Shown here: positions 26,411-34,294 of the stretch, piece by piece
How positions within the stretch are numbered: position 1 is the stretch's first letter
How the letters are laid out: each line of letters starts with the position of its first letter
NCBI GenBank assembly: GCA_023386585.1
Contig: JAEWJM010000007.1
Location: forward strand, 69,223 to 133,222
Length of the DNA stretch: 64,000 bases
Direction of reading: 5' to 3'
DNA from: Bacteroidota bacterium
GTDB lineage: Bacteria > Bacteroidota > Bacteroidia > Flavobacteriales > Flavobacteriaceae
The notes under the pieces: model-generated
Told to the model about the DNA's origin: nothing
Databases searched by the model: none
The model's input: only the letters and a program-made list of their open reading frames with translations
Made by a program: the position numbers and the translations under genes

Positions 26411-26956
26411 ATGAAAAGCATTTGTAAAATATTGGCTTTGACTGGCATCGCGATTTCGGCGGCGTCATGCTTCAATGAAAAAAGGCCTAATTACCAATAC
26501 ATGCCAAACATGTACGAATCGGTTGCCTATGAAACTTATTCGGAATCTCCTGCATTTCAGCGCAACGGCGTTGAGGCGCAACTTCCGCCCGAAGGTTCAA
26601 TTAAGCGCGGTTTCGTACCTTATGAAATTCCGAATACTCCGGAAGGCTACGCAATGTCGAAGACCAATCAATCGCCGCTCGATTCACTGGCATATAATGA
26701 GGAAAAAGCGAAGGGGCTTTTCACAATCTATTGCGCGATCTGCCACGGCGATAAAGGTGATGGAAAAGGGAAACTTGTACTCAAAGAAAAATTCCTCGGC
26801 GTTCCTAACTATAAAGACCGCGAGATCACAACCGGAAGCGTTTTCCACGTAGCAACTTACGGATTGAACGCGATGGGTTCCTATAAGAATCAACTGAATC
26901 CGGAGGAGCGTTGGATGGTTGCCGCTTACGTGATGAAACTGCGTAGCGCCCTATAA
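26411..26956 (+). CDS. actE: Alternative complex III monohaem cytochrome c lipoprotein ActE
   Basis: 181 residues from the ATG at 26411, one base after the actD stop. A lipoprotein signal ends at Cys20 (AISAASC). The single haem site is CAICH (C108-H112), and M155 (GLNAMGSY) is the probable distal ligand. ActE is a lipid-anchored monohaem subunit of the complex. In the family it accepts electrons from ActA or stabilises the exit side toward the oxidase. Confidence 0.92.
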   Translation: MKSICKILALTGIAISAASCFNEKRPNYQYMPNMYESVAYETYSESPAFQRNGVEAQLPPEGSIKRGFVPYEIPNTPEGYAMSKTNQSPLDSLAYNEEKAKGLFTIYCAICHGDKGDGKGKLVLKEKFLGVPNYKDREITTGSVFHVATYGLNAMGSYKNQLNPEERWMVAAYVMKLRSAL

Positions 26957-26983
26957 TTGTAGAACAAACTGATTGATATAGAT

Positions 26984-28531
26984 ATGTATACATTCTCAAG
27001 TAAATTAAAAACCTTTTCTATTGTCCTGATGGTTCTTGGAGCCCTCGGCATCGGTTATGGTTTTTTGACTGCACCAAAAGACATTCAGGAGGTTGAAAGA
27101 ATATTGGCTGCAGAAAGCCATGGACACGGTGAAGGCCATGCTGAAAAGCAGCACGAAATTAAGGACGATTCGAAACTGGACGATCCAAGAAAGGAAATCA
27201 CCAGGGGCGAAAGCAATCCGAAAGATTCGACCCTGAACATGACGGGGAATGTTGCAAATCCGCATCCGATTGATTCGGTACCGACTGCTGCTGCCGTTGT
27301 ACAAAACAGCACTGATTCAACTATGACCACTGCTGCTCCGGCACATGAATCTCATGCCGCCGCACCGGCTGCTCATAAAACGTCTGAAGCTGACACTCAC
27401 GCTGAACACGAAAAGCATCTTGAGCACGTACTTCACCAACTGCAAAATAAGCCTTGGGCTGCTTTTTATACAGCATGTATCTTTTTTATGCTGGTTTCAC
27501 TTGGCGTACTTTCATTTTACGCCATTCAGCAGGTTTCACAAGCGGGATGGTCTCCGGTACTTTTCCGCGTCATGCAGGGCATTACCGCCTATTTGCCGGT
27601 TGGATCTGTTATCTTTTTCATTTTTCTTCTTCTTTGCGGATTCCATGTAAATCATTTGTTCTCGTGGCTGGCCGAAGGAATAACTGACCCGGCAAGCCCG
27701 AATTACGATAAACTTATCGATGGGAAATCCGGTTACCTGAATTTCGGGTTCTGGATTATTCGCGCCGCTGTTTTCTTATTGGGTTGGAACCTTTACCGTT
27801 TCCTTTCCCGCAAGTACTGCCTGGCGCAGGAAAATGCCTATGACAACAGCAATTACACCCGCAACTTTAAGATTTCCGCAGGATTCCTTGTTTTCTTCAT
27901 CGTTTCCGAGTCGATCATGTCTTGGGACTGGATCATGTCACTCGAGCCGCATTGGTTCAGCACACTTTTCGGTTGGTATGTTTTTGCGAGTTTCTTCGTA
28001 AGCGGCATCACTCTGATTTGCATGGTTACTCTCTATATGAAATCACGCGGTTATCTCGAGTTCGTCAACACAAGCCATATCCATGACTTAGCTAAGTACA
28101 TGTTTGGAATGAGTATTTTCTGGACGTATCTTTGGTTTGCGCAATTTATGCTGATCTGGTATGCGAACATTCCTGAAGAGGTAACTTACTTTGTGACGCG
28201 GATCGAACTATACAACCTTCCGTTCTTCGGAGCGCTTGTTTTGAACTTTGTGTTCCCGATCCTGATCCTTATGAATACCGATTTCAAACGCATCACCTGG
28301 ATATTGGTAATGGCCGGCGCTGTTTTGTTGTTTGGCCACTACATCAATTTCTTCAATATGATAATGCCGGGAACTGTAGGAGCGAACTGGTCTATCGGAA
28401 TTCCTGAAATCGGAAGCATGCTGTTCTTCCTGGGTCTCTTCCTGATCGTGGTTTTCACCGCAATGACAAAAGCACCATTGTTGGCTAAACGGAATCCGTA
28501 CATTGAGGAAAGTAAACATTTTCATTATTAA
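26984..28531 (+). CDS. actF: Alternative complex III membrane subunit ActF (NrfD-like), with His-rich N-terminal region
   Basis: 515 residues. One transmembrane helix (about 10-25) is followed by a long soluble, His-, Glu- and Ala-rich stretch (about 40-150). The rest has about nine further helices, NrfD-like, for example FWIIRAAVFLLGWNLYRFL and the SWDWIMSLEPHWFST block. In this complex it is the second quinone-side membrane subunit, paired with ActC. The soluble insertion has repeated HGHGEGH and HAEHEKHLEH type runs that may bind metals (inference). Gene order actE-actF-coxB is the usual Bacteroidetes order. Confidence 0.9.
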   Translation: MYTFSSKLKTFSIVLMVLGALGIGYGFLTAPKDIQEVERILAAESHGHGEGHAEKQHEIKDDSKLDDPRKEITRGESNPKDSTLNMTGNVANPHPIDSVPTAAAVVQNSTDSTMTTAAPAHESHAAAPAAHKTSEADTHAEHEKHLEHVLHQLQNKPWAAFYTACIFFMLVSLGVLSFYAIQQVSQAGWSPVLFRVMQGITAYLPVGSVIFFIFLLLCGFHVNHLFSWLAEGITDPASPNYDKLIDGKSGYLNFGFWIIRAAVFLLGWNLYRFLSRKYCLAQENAYDNSNYTRNFKISAGFLVFFIVSESIMSWDWIMSLEPHWFSTLFGWYVFASFFVSGITLICMVTLYMKSRGYLEFVNTSHIHDLAKYMFGMSIFWTYLWFAQFMLIWYANIPEEVTYFVTRIELYNLPFFGALVLNFVFPILILMNTDFKRITWILVMAGAVLLFGHYINFFNMIMPGTVGANWSIGIPEIGSMLFFLGLFLIVVFTAMTKAPLLAKRNPYIEESKHFHY

Positions 28532-28548
28532 TATTTAAAGAAAAGACA

Positions 28549-29721
28549 ATGACAAGTTTGTTGGTAATTATAGTTTTAGTCCTTCTGGCTGTTGCACTTT
28601 GGCAGCTGACTAAAATATTTGACTTAACACAAGTTGGTGAAAATGGAAACAATACCCAGGTCGCTACCGATAAAGACAATAACCTGAATGGATATTTGTC
28701 TTTTGGATTCCTCGCTTTCATTTACCTGATCACTATTTATTGCATCGTATATTTTGGCGATCTTCCCTTGATGGATAATCCTGCTTCGGTCCATGGCGCT
28801 GAAGTCGACCGACTGATGTGGATCACGATGATCCTGATTTTCTTCGTACAAACCGTAACCCAGGCGTTGCTTTATTATTTCAGCTTCAAATACCGCGGAA
28901 GAAAAGATCGCAAGGCCCTTTACTTCGCCGATAATGACCGTCTTGAATTCATTTGGTCGGTTATCCCGGCAATTGTTCTTGCGGGGCTTATCTTATACGG
29001 GCTCTACGCTTGGACCAACATTATGTTTGTTGACGAAGATGAAGACGTAATGGTTGTGGAGCTTTATGCCAAGCAATTTCAATGGGAAGCGCGCTATGCC
29101 GGAAAAGATAACGTTCTTGGAAAAGCCAACGTGCGTTATATCGAAGGAGTGAATACAATGGGAGTTGATCTTGCCGATCCAAATGCGCAAGACGATATCA
29201 CCGCTACCGAATTGCACATTCCAAAAGGTAAAAAGATTTTGTTCAAACTTCGCTCTCAGGACGTAATCCACTCGGCATACATGCCGCACTTCAGGGCGCA
29301 GATGAACGTTATTCCCGGAATGGTGACGCAGTTTGCTTACACTCCGACATTAACAACCGCTGAATTTCGCGAACTTCCTGAAATAGTTGAAAAAGTTGCG
29401 CGTATCAACGACATGCGTGCCAAAAGGAACGTTGACCTTGCGGCGAAAGGCGAACCCGGACTAGATCCGTACACATTCGATTTCTTTGTTGCTTGCAACA
29501 AGATCTGTGGTGCATCGCATTACAATATGCAAATGAAACTGGTTGTGGATACTCCGGAAGATTTTGCAAAATGGCTCGCTACGAACCAAACATTGGTGCA
29601 ACGCAAGAAAGATGAAAATGCGCAGGCGAAACAAGACAATGTTGCGCCGAATACCAAAACTCCCGATTCTACTGAAATTGCCAAGGCTGTGCCGGCAACT
29701 TCACCGGTAGCGGCAAGATAA
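28549..29721 (+). CDS. coxB: Cytochrome c oxidase subunit II
   Basis: 390 residues. Three hydrophobic segments appear: one at the extreme N-terminus and two helices at about 50-70 and 90-115. The C-terminal cupredoxin domain (about 165-350) has the CuA ligand block CNKICGASHYNMQM, which contains C-x3-C-x3-H-x2-M. The upstream His ligand is in DVIHSAYMPHFRAQMN. No cytochrome c fusion is present; electrons arrive from the complex III cytochromes. The C-terminal tail (about 355-390) is polar and low-complexity. The gene is 17 bases after actF and 29 bases before coxA. Confidence 0.96.
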   Translation: MTSLLVIIVLVLLAVALWQLTKIFDLTQVGENGNNTQVATDKDNNLNGYLSFGFLAFIYLITIYCIVYFGDLPLMDNPASVHGAEVDRLMWITMILIFFVQTVTQALLYYFSFKYRGRKDRKALYFADNDRLEFIWSVIPAIVLAGLILYGLYAWTNIMFVDEDEDVMVVELYAKQFQWEARYAGKDNVLGKANVRYIEGVNTMGVDLADPNAQDDITATELHIPKGKKILFKLRSQDVIHSAYMPHFRAQMNVIPGMVTQFAYTPTLTTAEFRELPEIVEKVARINDMRAKRNVDLAAKGEPGLDPYTFDFFVACNKICGASHYNMQMKLVVDTPEDFAKWLATNQTLVQRKKDENAQAKQDNVAPNTKTPDSTEIAKAVPATSPVAAR

Positions 29722-29750
29722 TAAATTCAGAAATTTAAAGCATAACCTAT

Positions 29751-31562
29751 ATGTCAGCAGTAGCTCACAATCACGATCTGGACCACGCACACGACGGACA
29801 CGATCACGAACACCACCATAAGGATACTTTTATTACCAAATATATCTTCAGCATCGATCACAAGATGATCGCTAAGCAATACCTGATCACGGGTATTATT
29901 ATGGGAGTAATCGGTGTCGGGATGTCGATGCTATTCAGGATGCAGCTCGCATGGCCTGAACAATCCTTCAAGATTTTTAATGTACTTCTTGGAGACAAGT
30001 TTGCTCCAAACGGAGTCATGGCCAATGATATTTATCTCGCCATTGTTACCATTCACGGTACCATCATGGTTTTCTTCGTATTGACCGCCGGACTTTCCGG
30101 AACCTTCAGTAACCTGCTTATTCCGCTTCAGATCGGAGCGCGGGATATGGCTTCAGGATTCCTGAACATGGTGTCATACTGGTTGTTCTTCACCTCGAGC
30201 GTAATCATGATTTCGTCTCTTTTTGTGGAATCAGGACCTGCATCTGCCGGGTGGACAATCTATCCGCCGTTGAGCGCACTACCGCAGGCGATTCCAGGTT
30301 CGGGCGCAGGTATGACGCTTTGGCTGGTTTCGATGGCGGTATTCATCGCATCGTCGCTTCTTGGCTCACTTAACTATGTCGTAACAGTTATCAACCTTCG
30401 CACAAAGGGAATGTCGATGACACGTCTTCCGCTTACTGTTTGGGCTTTCTTCATCACCGCGTTGATCGGTATCCTTTCGTTCCCGGTACTTCTTTCTGCT
30501 GCATTGCTGTTGCTGATGGACCGGAGCTTTGGTACCTCATTTTTCCTTTCCGACATTTATATTGCGGGTGAAGTCCTCCATTATCAAGGCGGATCGCCGG
30601 TATTGTTCGAGCACCTTTTCTGGTTCCTCGGCCACCCGGAAGTTTACATTGTTATCCTGCCTGCAATGGGATTGGTTTCTGAAATCATGGCAACCAATTC
30701 GCGTAAGCCGATCTTCGGTTACCGCGCGATGATTATGTCAATTCTGGCAATTGCTTTCCTTTCAACTATTGTTTGGGGCCACCACATGTTCATCTCCGGA
30801 ATGAACCCGTTCCTAGGATCGGTGTTTACCTTTACTACGTTGCTTATTGCGATTCCGTCGGCGGTAAAAGCCTTCAACTGGATCACAACGCTTTGGAAAG
30901 GAAACCTGCAGATGAATACCGGAATGCTGTTCTCAATCGGTTTCGTGTCGACATTCATCACTGGAGGTTTGACCGGAATTATTTTGGGAGACAGTACGCT
31001 TGACATCAACGTTCACGATACATATTTCGTTGTGGCACACTTCCACCTCGTAATGGGTATCTCAGCACTTTACGGAATGTTCGCCGGAATCTATCACTGG
31101 TATCCGAAAATGTTCGGACGCATGTTGAACAAGAATCTCGGTTACGTGCATTTCTGGGTAACATCAATCTGTGCTTACGGCGTTTTCTTCCCAATGCACT
31201 TCATTGGAATGGCCGGACTCCCAAGAAGGTATTACACCAATACGAACTTCCCATTGTTCGACGACCTGCAGAATGTCAACGTACTGATAACTGTATTTGC
31301 ACTAATCGGAGGAGCGTTCCAGTTAGTATTCCTTTACAATTTCTTCAGCAGTATTTTCTACGGAAAACGTACGGTGCAAAACCCTTGGCGTTCAAATACG
31401 CTTGAGTGGACTGCACCAATCGAACACATCCACGGTAACTGGCCTGGTGAAATACCACACGTACACCGTTGGCCTTATGACTACAGCAAGCCTGGACATG
31501 AAGAGGATTTTGTTCCTCAAAACGTCCCGCTGAAAGAAGGTGAAGAAATCATGCACCACTAA
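29751..31562 (+). CDS. coxA: Cytochrome c oxidase subunit I
   Basis: 603 residues. The first 25 residues are strikingly His-rich (HNHDLDHAHDGHDHEHHH), then twelve transmembrane helices follow. The active-site signature GHPEVYIVILPAMG marks the CuB His and cross-linked Tyr of A1-type oxidases. The paired HH of CuB occurs in VWGHHMFISGM, and VHDTYFVVAHFHLVMG supplies the last haem ligands. The D-channel motif region (LAIVTIHGTIMVFF) is present. It reduces oxygen to water and pumps protons as an aa3 oxidase, expected to form a supercomplex with complex III. It is the last gene of the operon, with a terminator 6 bases later. Confidence 0.97.
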   Translation: MSAVAHNHDLDHAHDGHDHEHHHKDTFITKYIFSIDHKMIAKQYLITGIIMGVIGVGMSMLFRMQLAWPEQSFKIFNVLLGDKFAPNGVMANDIYLAIVTIHGTIMVFFVLTAGLSGTFSNLLIPLQIGARDMASGFLNMVSYWLFFTSSVIMISSLFVESGPASAGWTIYPPLSALPQAIPGSGAGMTLWLVSMAVFIASSLLGSLNYVVTVINLRTKGMSMTRLPLTVWAFFITALIGILSFPVLLSAALLLLMDRSFGTSFFLSDIYIAGEVLHYQGGSPVLFEHLFWFLGHPEVYIVILPAMGLVSEIMATNSRKPIFGYRAMIMSILAIAFLSTIVWGHHMFISGMNPFLGSVFTFTTLLIAIPSAVKAFNWITTLWKGNLQMNTGMLFSIGFVSTFITGGLTGIILGDSTLDINVHDTYFVVAHFHLVMGISALYGMFAGIYHWYPKMFGRMLNKNLGYVHFWVTSICAYGVFFPMHFIGMAGLPRRYYTNTNFPLFDDLQNVNVLITVFALIGGAFQLVFLYNFFSSIFYGKRTVQNPWRSNTLEWTAPIEHIHGNWPGEIPHVHRWPYDYSKPGHEEDFVPQNVPLKEGEEIMHH

Positions 31563-31568
31563 AATTTT

Positions 31569-31599
31569 AAAGCCTTTCCATCTGGAAGGGCTTTTTTTT
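31569..31599 (+). terminator. Terminator of the act-cox operon
   Basis: AAGCCTTTCC, a 4-base loop and GGAAGGGCTT form a 10-bp stem (one G-T pair), followed by eight T. Confidence 0.85.
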
Positions 31600-31627
31600 C
31601 TTAAATTTCTTGTTTAAATCCCGTCTT

Positions 31628-32131
31628 ATGAAAAGGGAATATACCAACGGTGAAGTCACCATTGTCTGGCAGCCGCATCTTTGCATTCATTCCGGAATAT
31701 GTGCCCACGGACTTCCGGGAGTATTTCGCCCAAAGGAAAAGCCATGGGTCACAATCGGATCAACCACGAGCGAAGCTATCATAAGCCAAGTCAGTAAATG
31801 TCCTTCAGGAGCCTTAACAACTTATATTAATCCTAAACCAGAGAGCATGCCCCAACAAGTGAAAATGAATGAAGATACACAGCGTTTTGAACTAAACATT
31901 GACGGAGAAACTGCGGTAATTGAATACAAGGAAAAAAACGGAATTATCTATCTCAATCATACCGAAGTACCGTCAAGCCTCGGTGGAAAAGGTGTCGGAA
32001 AAAAAATTGTTGAAGGCACCCTGAACCTTCTTCGCGACAAAGGAATTAAGGTTGCGCCGCTTTGCTCTTTTGTTGCCGCATACATCGCCCGCCATCCGGA
32101 ATATCAGGATATGGTCGCGCCCGGTTTTTGA
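31628..32131 (+). CDS. Fusion of a divergent Fe-S domain with a GNAT-like acetyltransferase domain
   Basis: 167 residues from the ATG at 31628. The first 70 residues match the divergent single-cluster ferredoxin type (Fer4_19), with Cys19, Cys25 and Cys58 in LCIHSGICAHG and SKCPSGAL. The second half (about 78-167) is a short acetyltransferase of the Acetyltransf_CG kind: HTEVPSSLGGKGVGKKIVEG is the acetyl-CoA binding loop, and IARHPEYQDM closes it. This fusion is common in Bacteroidetes and has no known function. A promoter-like TAAATTTC (one mismatch) sits 18 bases before the ATG. Confidence 0.82.
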   Translation: MKREYTNGEVTIVWQPHLCIHSGICAHGLPGVFRPKEKPWVTIGSTTSEAIISQVSKCPSGALTTYINPKPESMPQQVKMNEDTQRFELNIDGETAVIEYKEKNGIIYLNHTEVPSSLGGKGVGKKIVEGTLNLLRDKGIKVAPLCSFVAAYIARHPEYQDMVAPGF

Positions 32132-32166
32132 CGGCGTTAAAATCGGACGGCATTTTACAATTTGGC

Positions 32167-32174
32167 TATCTTTG
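32167..32174 (+). promoter_or_regulatory. Promoter -7 element of ruvB, 4 bases before the ATG
   Basis: Perfect TATCTTTG ends 4 bases before the ruvB ATG. If used, transcription would begin at or just inside the coding start, giving a leaderless or near-leaderless mRNA. Confidence 0.5.
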
Positions 32175-32178
32175 CCCC

Positions 32179-33201
32179 ATGAATGAGAATCTAGATCCGA
32201 CAAACAACCGCTTTAATCCCGAGGAACTCGATATCGAGAGAAAACTCAGGCCCCTTTCCTTCGACGATTTTGCCGGCCAGGACCAGATTCTTGAGAACCT
32301 GAAAGTATTCGTTGCGGCCGCAAATCAACGTGCCGAAGCGCTCGATCATGCGCTGTTCCACGGTCCGCCCGGACTCGGAAAAACCACACTCGCAAACATA
32401 TTGGCCAATGAGCTCGGCGTCAACATCCGGATCACTTCCGGACCCGTTCTCGACAAACCCGGCGACCTCGCAGGCCTGCTCACGAATCTCGAAGAGCGTG
32501 ATGTCCTGTTTATCGACGAAATCCACCGACTGAGCCCGGTCGTCGAAGAATACCTGTATTCGGCCATGGAAGATTTCAAGATCGACATCATGATTGAATC
32601 CGGCCCCAACGCACGATCGGTACAAATATCGCTCAACCCGTTCACGCTTGTCGGCGCAACAACCCGCTCGGGCTTGCTCACGGCACCAATGCGTGCGCGT
32701 TTTGGAATCCAAAGCCGACTCGAATATTACAACACCGAACTCCTGACCACGATAGTTGAACGCAGCGCCGAGATCATGAAAACGCCGATCACGTTGGATG
32801 CCGCTATAGAAATTGCAGGCAGAAGCCGCGGAACTCCACGGATCGCCAATGCACTGCTCAGACGCGTACGCGATTTTGCCCAGATTAAAGGCAACGGGAA
32901 AATAGATATCGAAATCGCACGTTATTCGCTCAAAGCATTAAATGTGGATGCGCACGGACTCGACGAAATGGACAACAAAATCCTCACGGTCATCATCGAC
33001 AAATTCAAAGGCGGCCCCGTAGGCCTTTCAACATTGGCAACCGCCGTCTCCGAAAGCAGCGAAACGATTGAAGAAGTTTACGAGCCGTTCCTGATCCAGG
33101 AAGGTTTTATCATGCGAACACCTCGCGGCCGCGAAGTCACCGAAAAAGCGTACCGTCATTTGGGAAAAGTCCGTACGAACATTCAAGGCGGATTGTTTTA
33201 G
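32179..33201 (+). CDS. ruvB: Holliday junction branch migration ATPase RuvB
   Basis: 340 residues from the ATG at 32179 (MNENLDPTNNRFNPEE). The AAA+ domain shows Walker A GPPGLGKTT, Walker B LFIDEIHRL, sensor 1 GATTRSG and the arginine finger region MRARFG. The C-terminal winged helix (about 265-340) contains GGPVGLSTLATAVSE, which binds DNA. RuvB hexamers drive branch migration with RuvA, whose gene lies 3.5 kb downstream. Its start overlaps nothing, and the dispersed hairpin element lies right after its stop. Confidence 0.97.
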   Translation: MNENLDPTNNRFNPEELDIERKLRPLSFDDFAGQDQILENLKVFVAAANQRAEALDHALFHGPPGLGKTTLANILANELGVNIRITSGPVLDKPGDLAGLLTNLEERDVLFIDEIHRLSPVVEEYLYSAMEDFKIDIMIESGPNARSVQISLNPFTLVGATTRSGLLTAPMRARFGIQSRLEYYNTELLTTIVERSAEIMKTPITLDAAIEIAGRSRGTPRIANALLRRVRDFAQIKGNGKIDIEIARYSLKALNVDAHGLDEMDNKILTVIIDKFKGGPVGLSTLATAVSESSETIEEVYEPFLIQEGFIMRTPRGREVTEKAYRHLGKVRTNIQGGLF

Positions 33202-33202
33202 G

Positions 33203-33298
33203 GCGTTCCCTTCGGTCGCGCTTTCCGCTATATCTTTTTTGCCGCATCCGCTTCGCTTCGCGCCAAAAAAGGATGCCGCTTCAATCGCTAACGCGACC
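33203..33298 (-). repeat. Dispersed hairpin element, copy C
   Basis: On the minus strand TTGAAGCGGCATCCTTTTTTG is followed by a variable loop of repeated GCG/AAGCG and CAAAAAAGATATAGCGGA. TTTTTTG pairs with CAAAAAA with the bulged C kept. It occupies nearly the whole gap between ruvB and queG. The core is nearly identical to copy D. Confidence 0.7.
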
Positions 33299-33309
33299 TT
33301 TATCTGATC

Positions 33310-34233
33310 ATGGACAATAAGTCAACATATTCCGCATTCATCAAATCCGAAGCAAAACGTCTCGGGTTTATGTCGTGCGGCATATCGAAGGCAGGTTTTC
33401 TTGAAGATGAAGCGCCGCGCCTCGAACGCTGGCTCAACAACGACATGCATGGCCAGATGTCCTATATGGAAAATCATTTCGACAAACGCCTCGACCCCAC
33501 ATTGCTCGTCGACGGCGCCAAAAGCGTGATATCGCTGCTGCTAAATTACTATCCGCGGGAACTTCAACCTGAAAACACCTATAAAATATCAAAATACGCC
33601 TACGGACAAGATTACCATTTTGTCATTAAGGACCGGCTCAAGGAACTCCTTCATTCGATACAATCGGAAATTGGCGACGTTGGCGGCCGCGCGTTCGTTG
33701 ATTCGGCGCCGGTGCTTGATCGCGCGTGGGCAGCCAAAGCCGGACTGGGCTGGATCGGTAAAAATTCAAATCTCATCACGCAAAAAGCAGGATCGTTCTA
33801 CTTCATATGCGAACTGATCGTCGATCTTGAACTTGACTACGACAATGCCGCAACCGACCATTGCGGAACTTGCACTGCCTGCATGGATGCCTGCCCAACC
33901 GAGGCCATCGCCACGCCCTATGTCGTCGACGGCAGCAAATGCATTTCGTACTTCACGATCGAGCTCAAGGAAAATATTCCGGCAGATGTCAAAGGTAAAT
34001 TTTCCGATTGGGCTTTCGGCTGCGACATATGCCAGGACGTTTGCCCATGGAACCGCTTTTCCAAAGCACATAACGAACCGCTTTTTAACGCATCACCCGA
34101 AATGTTTTCGTTTACAAAAAAGGACTGGGAAGAAATTACCGAAGATACTTTTCGCAAGGTTTTCAGGAATTCAGCAGTAAAAAGAGCCAAATTCGACGGC
34201 CTGCGCCGGAACATTTCATTTATTCAAGATTAG
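33310..34233 (+). CDS. queG: Epoxyqueuosine reductase QueG
   Basis: 307 residues, ATG start. It has the cobalamin-dependent reductase N-terminal domain, with conserved WLNNDMHGQMSYMENH, SYYP-like YYPRELQ and AWAAKAGLGWIGKN. A double 4Fe-4S ferredoxin segment follows, with CGTCTACMDACP and CDICQDVCPWN. QueG removes the epoxide oxygen in the last step of queuosine synthesis for tRNA wobble position 34. Key Asp and Cys residues expected in the family are present. It lies between the repeat element and maeB. Confidence 0.94.
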   Translation: MDNKSTYSAFIKSEAKRLGFMSCGISKAGFLEDEAPRLERWLNNDMHGQMSYMENHFDKRLDPTLLVDGAKSVISLLLNYYPRELQPENTYKISKYAYGQDYHFVIKDRLKELLHSIQSEIGDVGGRAFVDSAPVLDRAWAAKAGLGWIGKNSNLITQKAGSFYFICELIVDLELDYDNAATDHCGTCTACMDACPTEAIATPYVVDGSKCISYFTIELKENIPADVKGKFSDWAFGCDICQDVCPWNRFSKAHNEPLFNASPEMFSFTKKDWEEITEDTFRKVFRNSAVKRAKFDGLRRNISFIQD

Positions 34234-34266
34234 CGGGCATTTCTTTCGATTTTAACTGTAGTCGTT

Positions 34267-34274
34267 TACCTTTG
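34267..34274 (+). promoter_or_regulatory. Promoter -7 element of maeB
   Basis: Perfect TACCTTTG ends 20 bases before the maeB ATG. Confidence 0.55.
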
Positions 34275-34294
34275 TAAGTCGAAGCAAATTCAAA

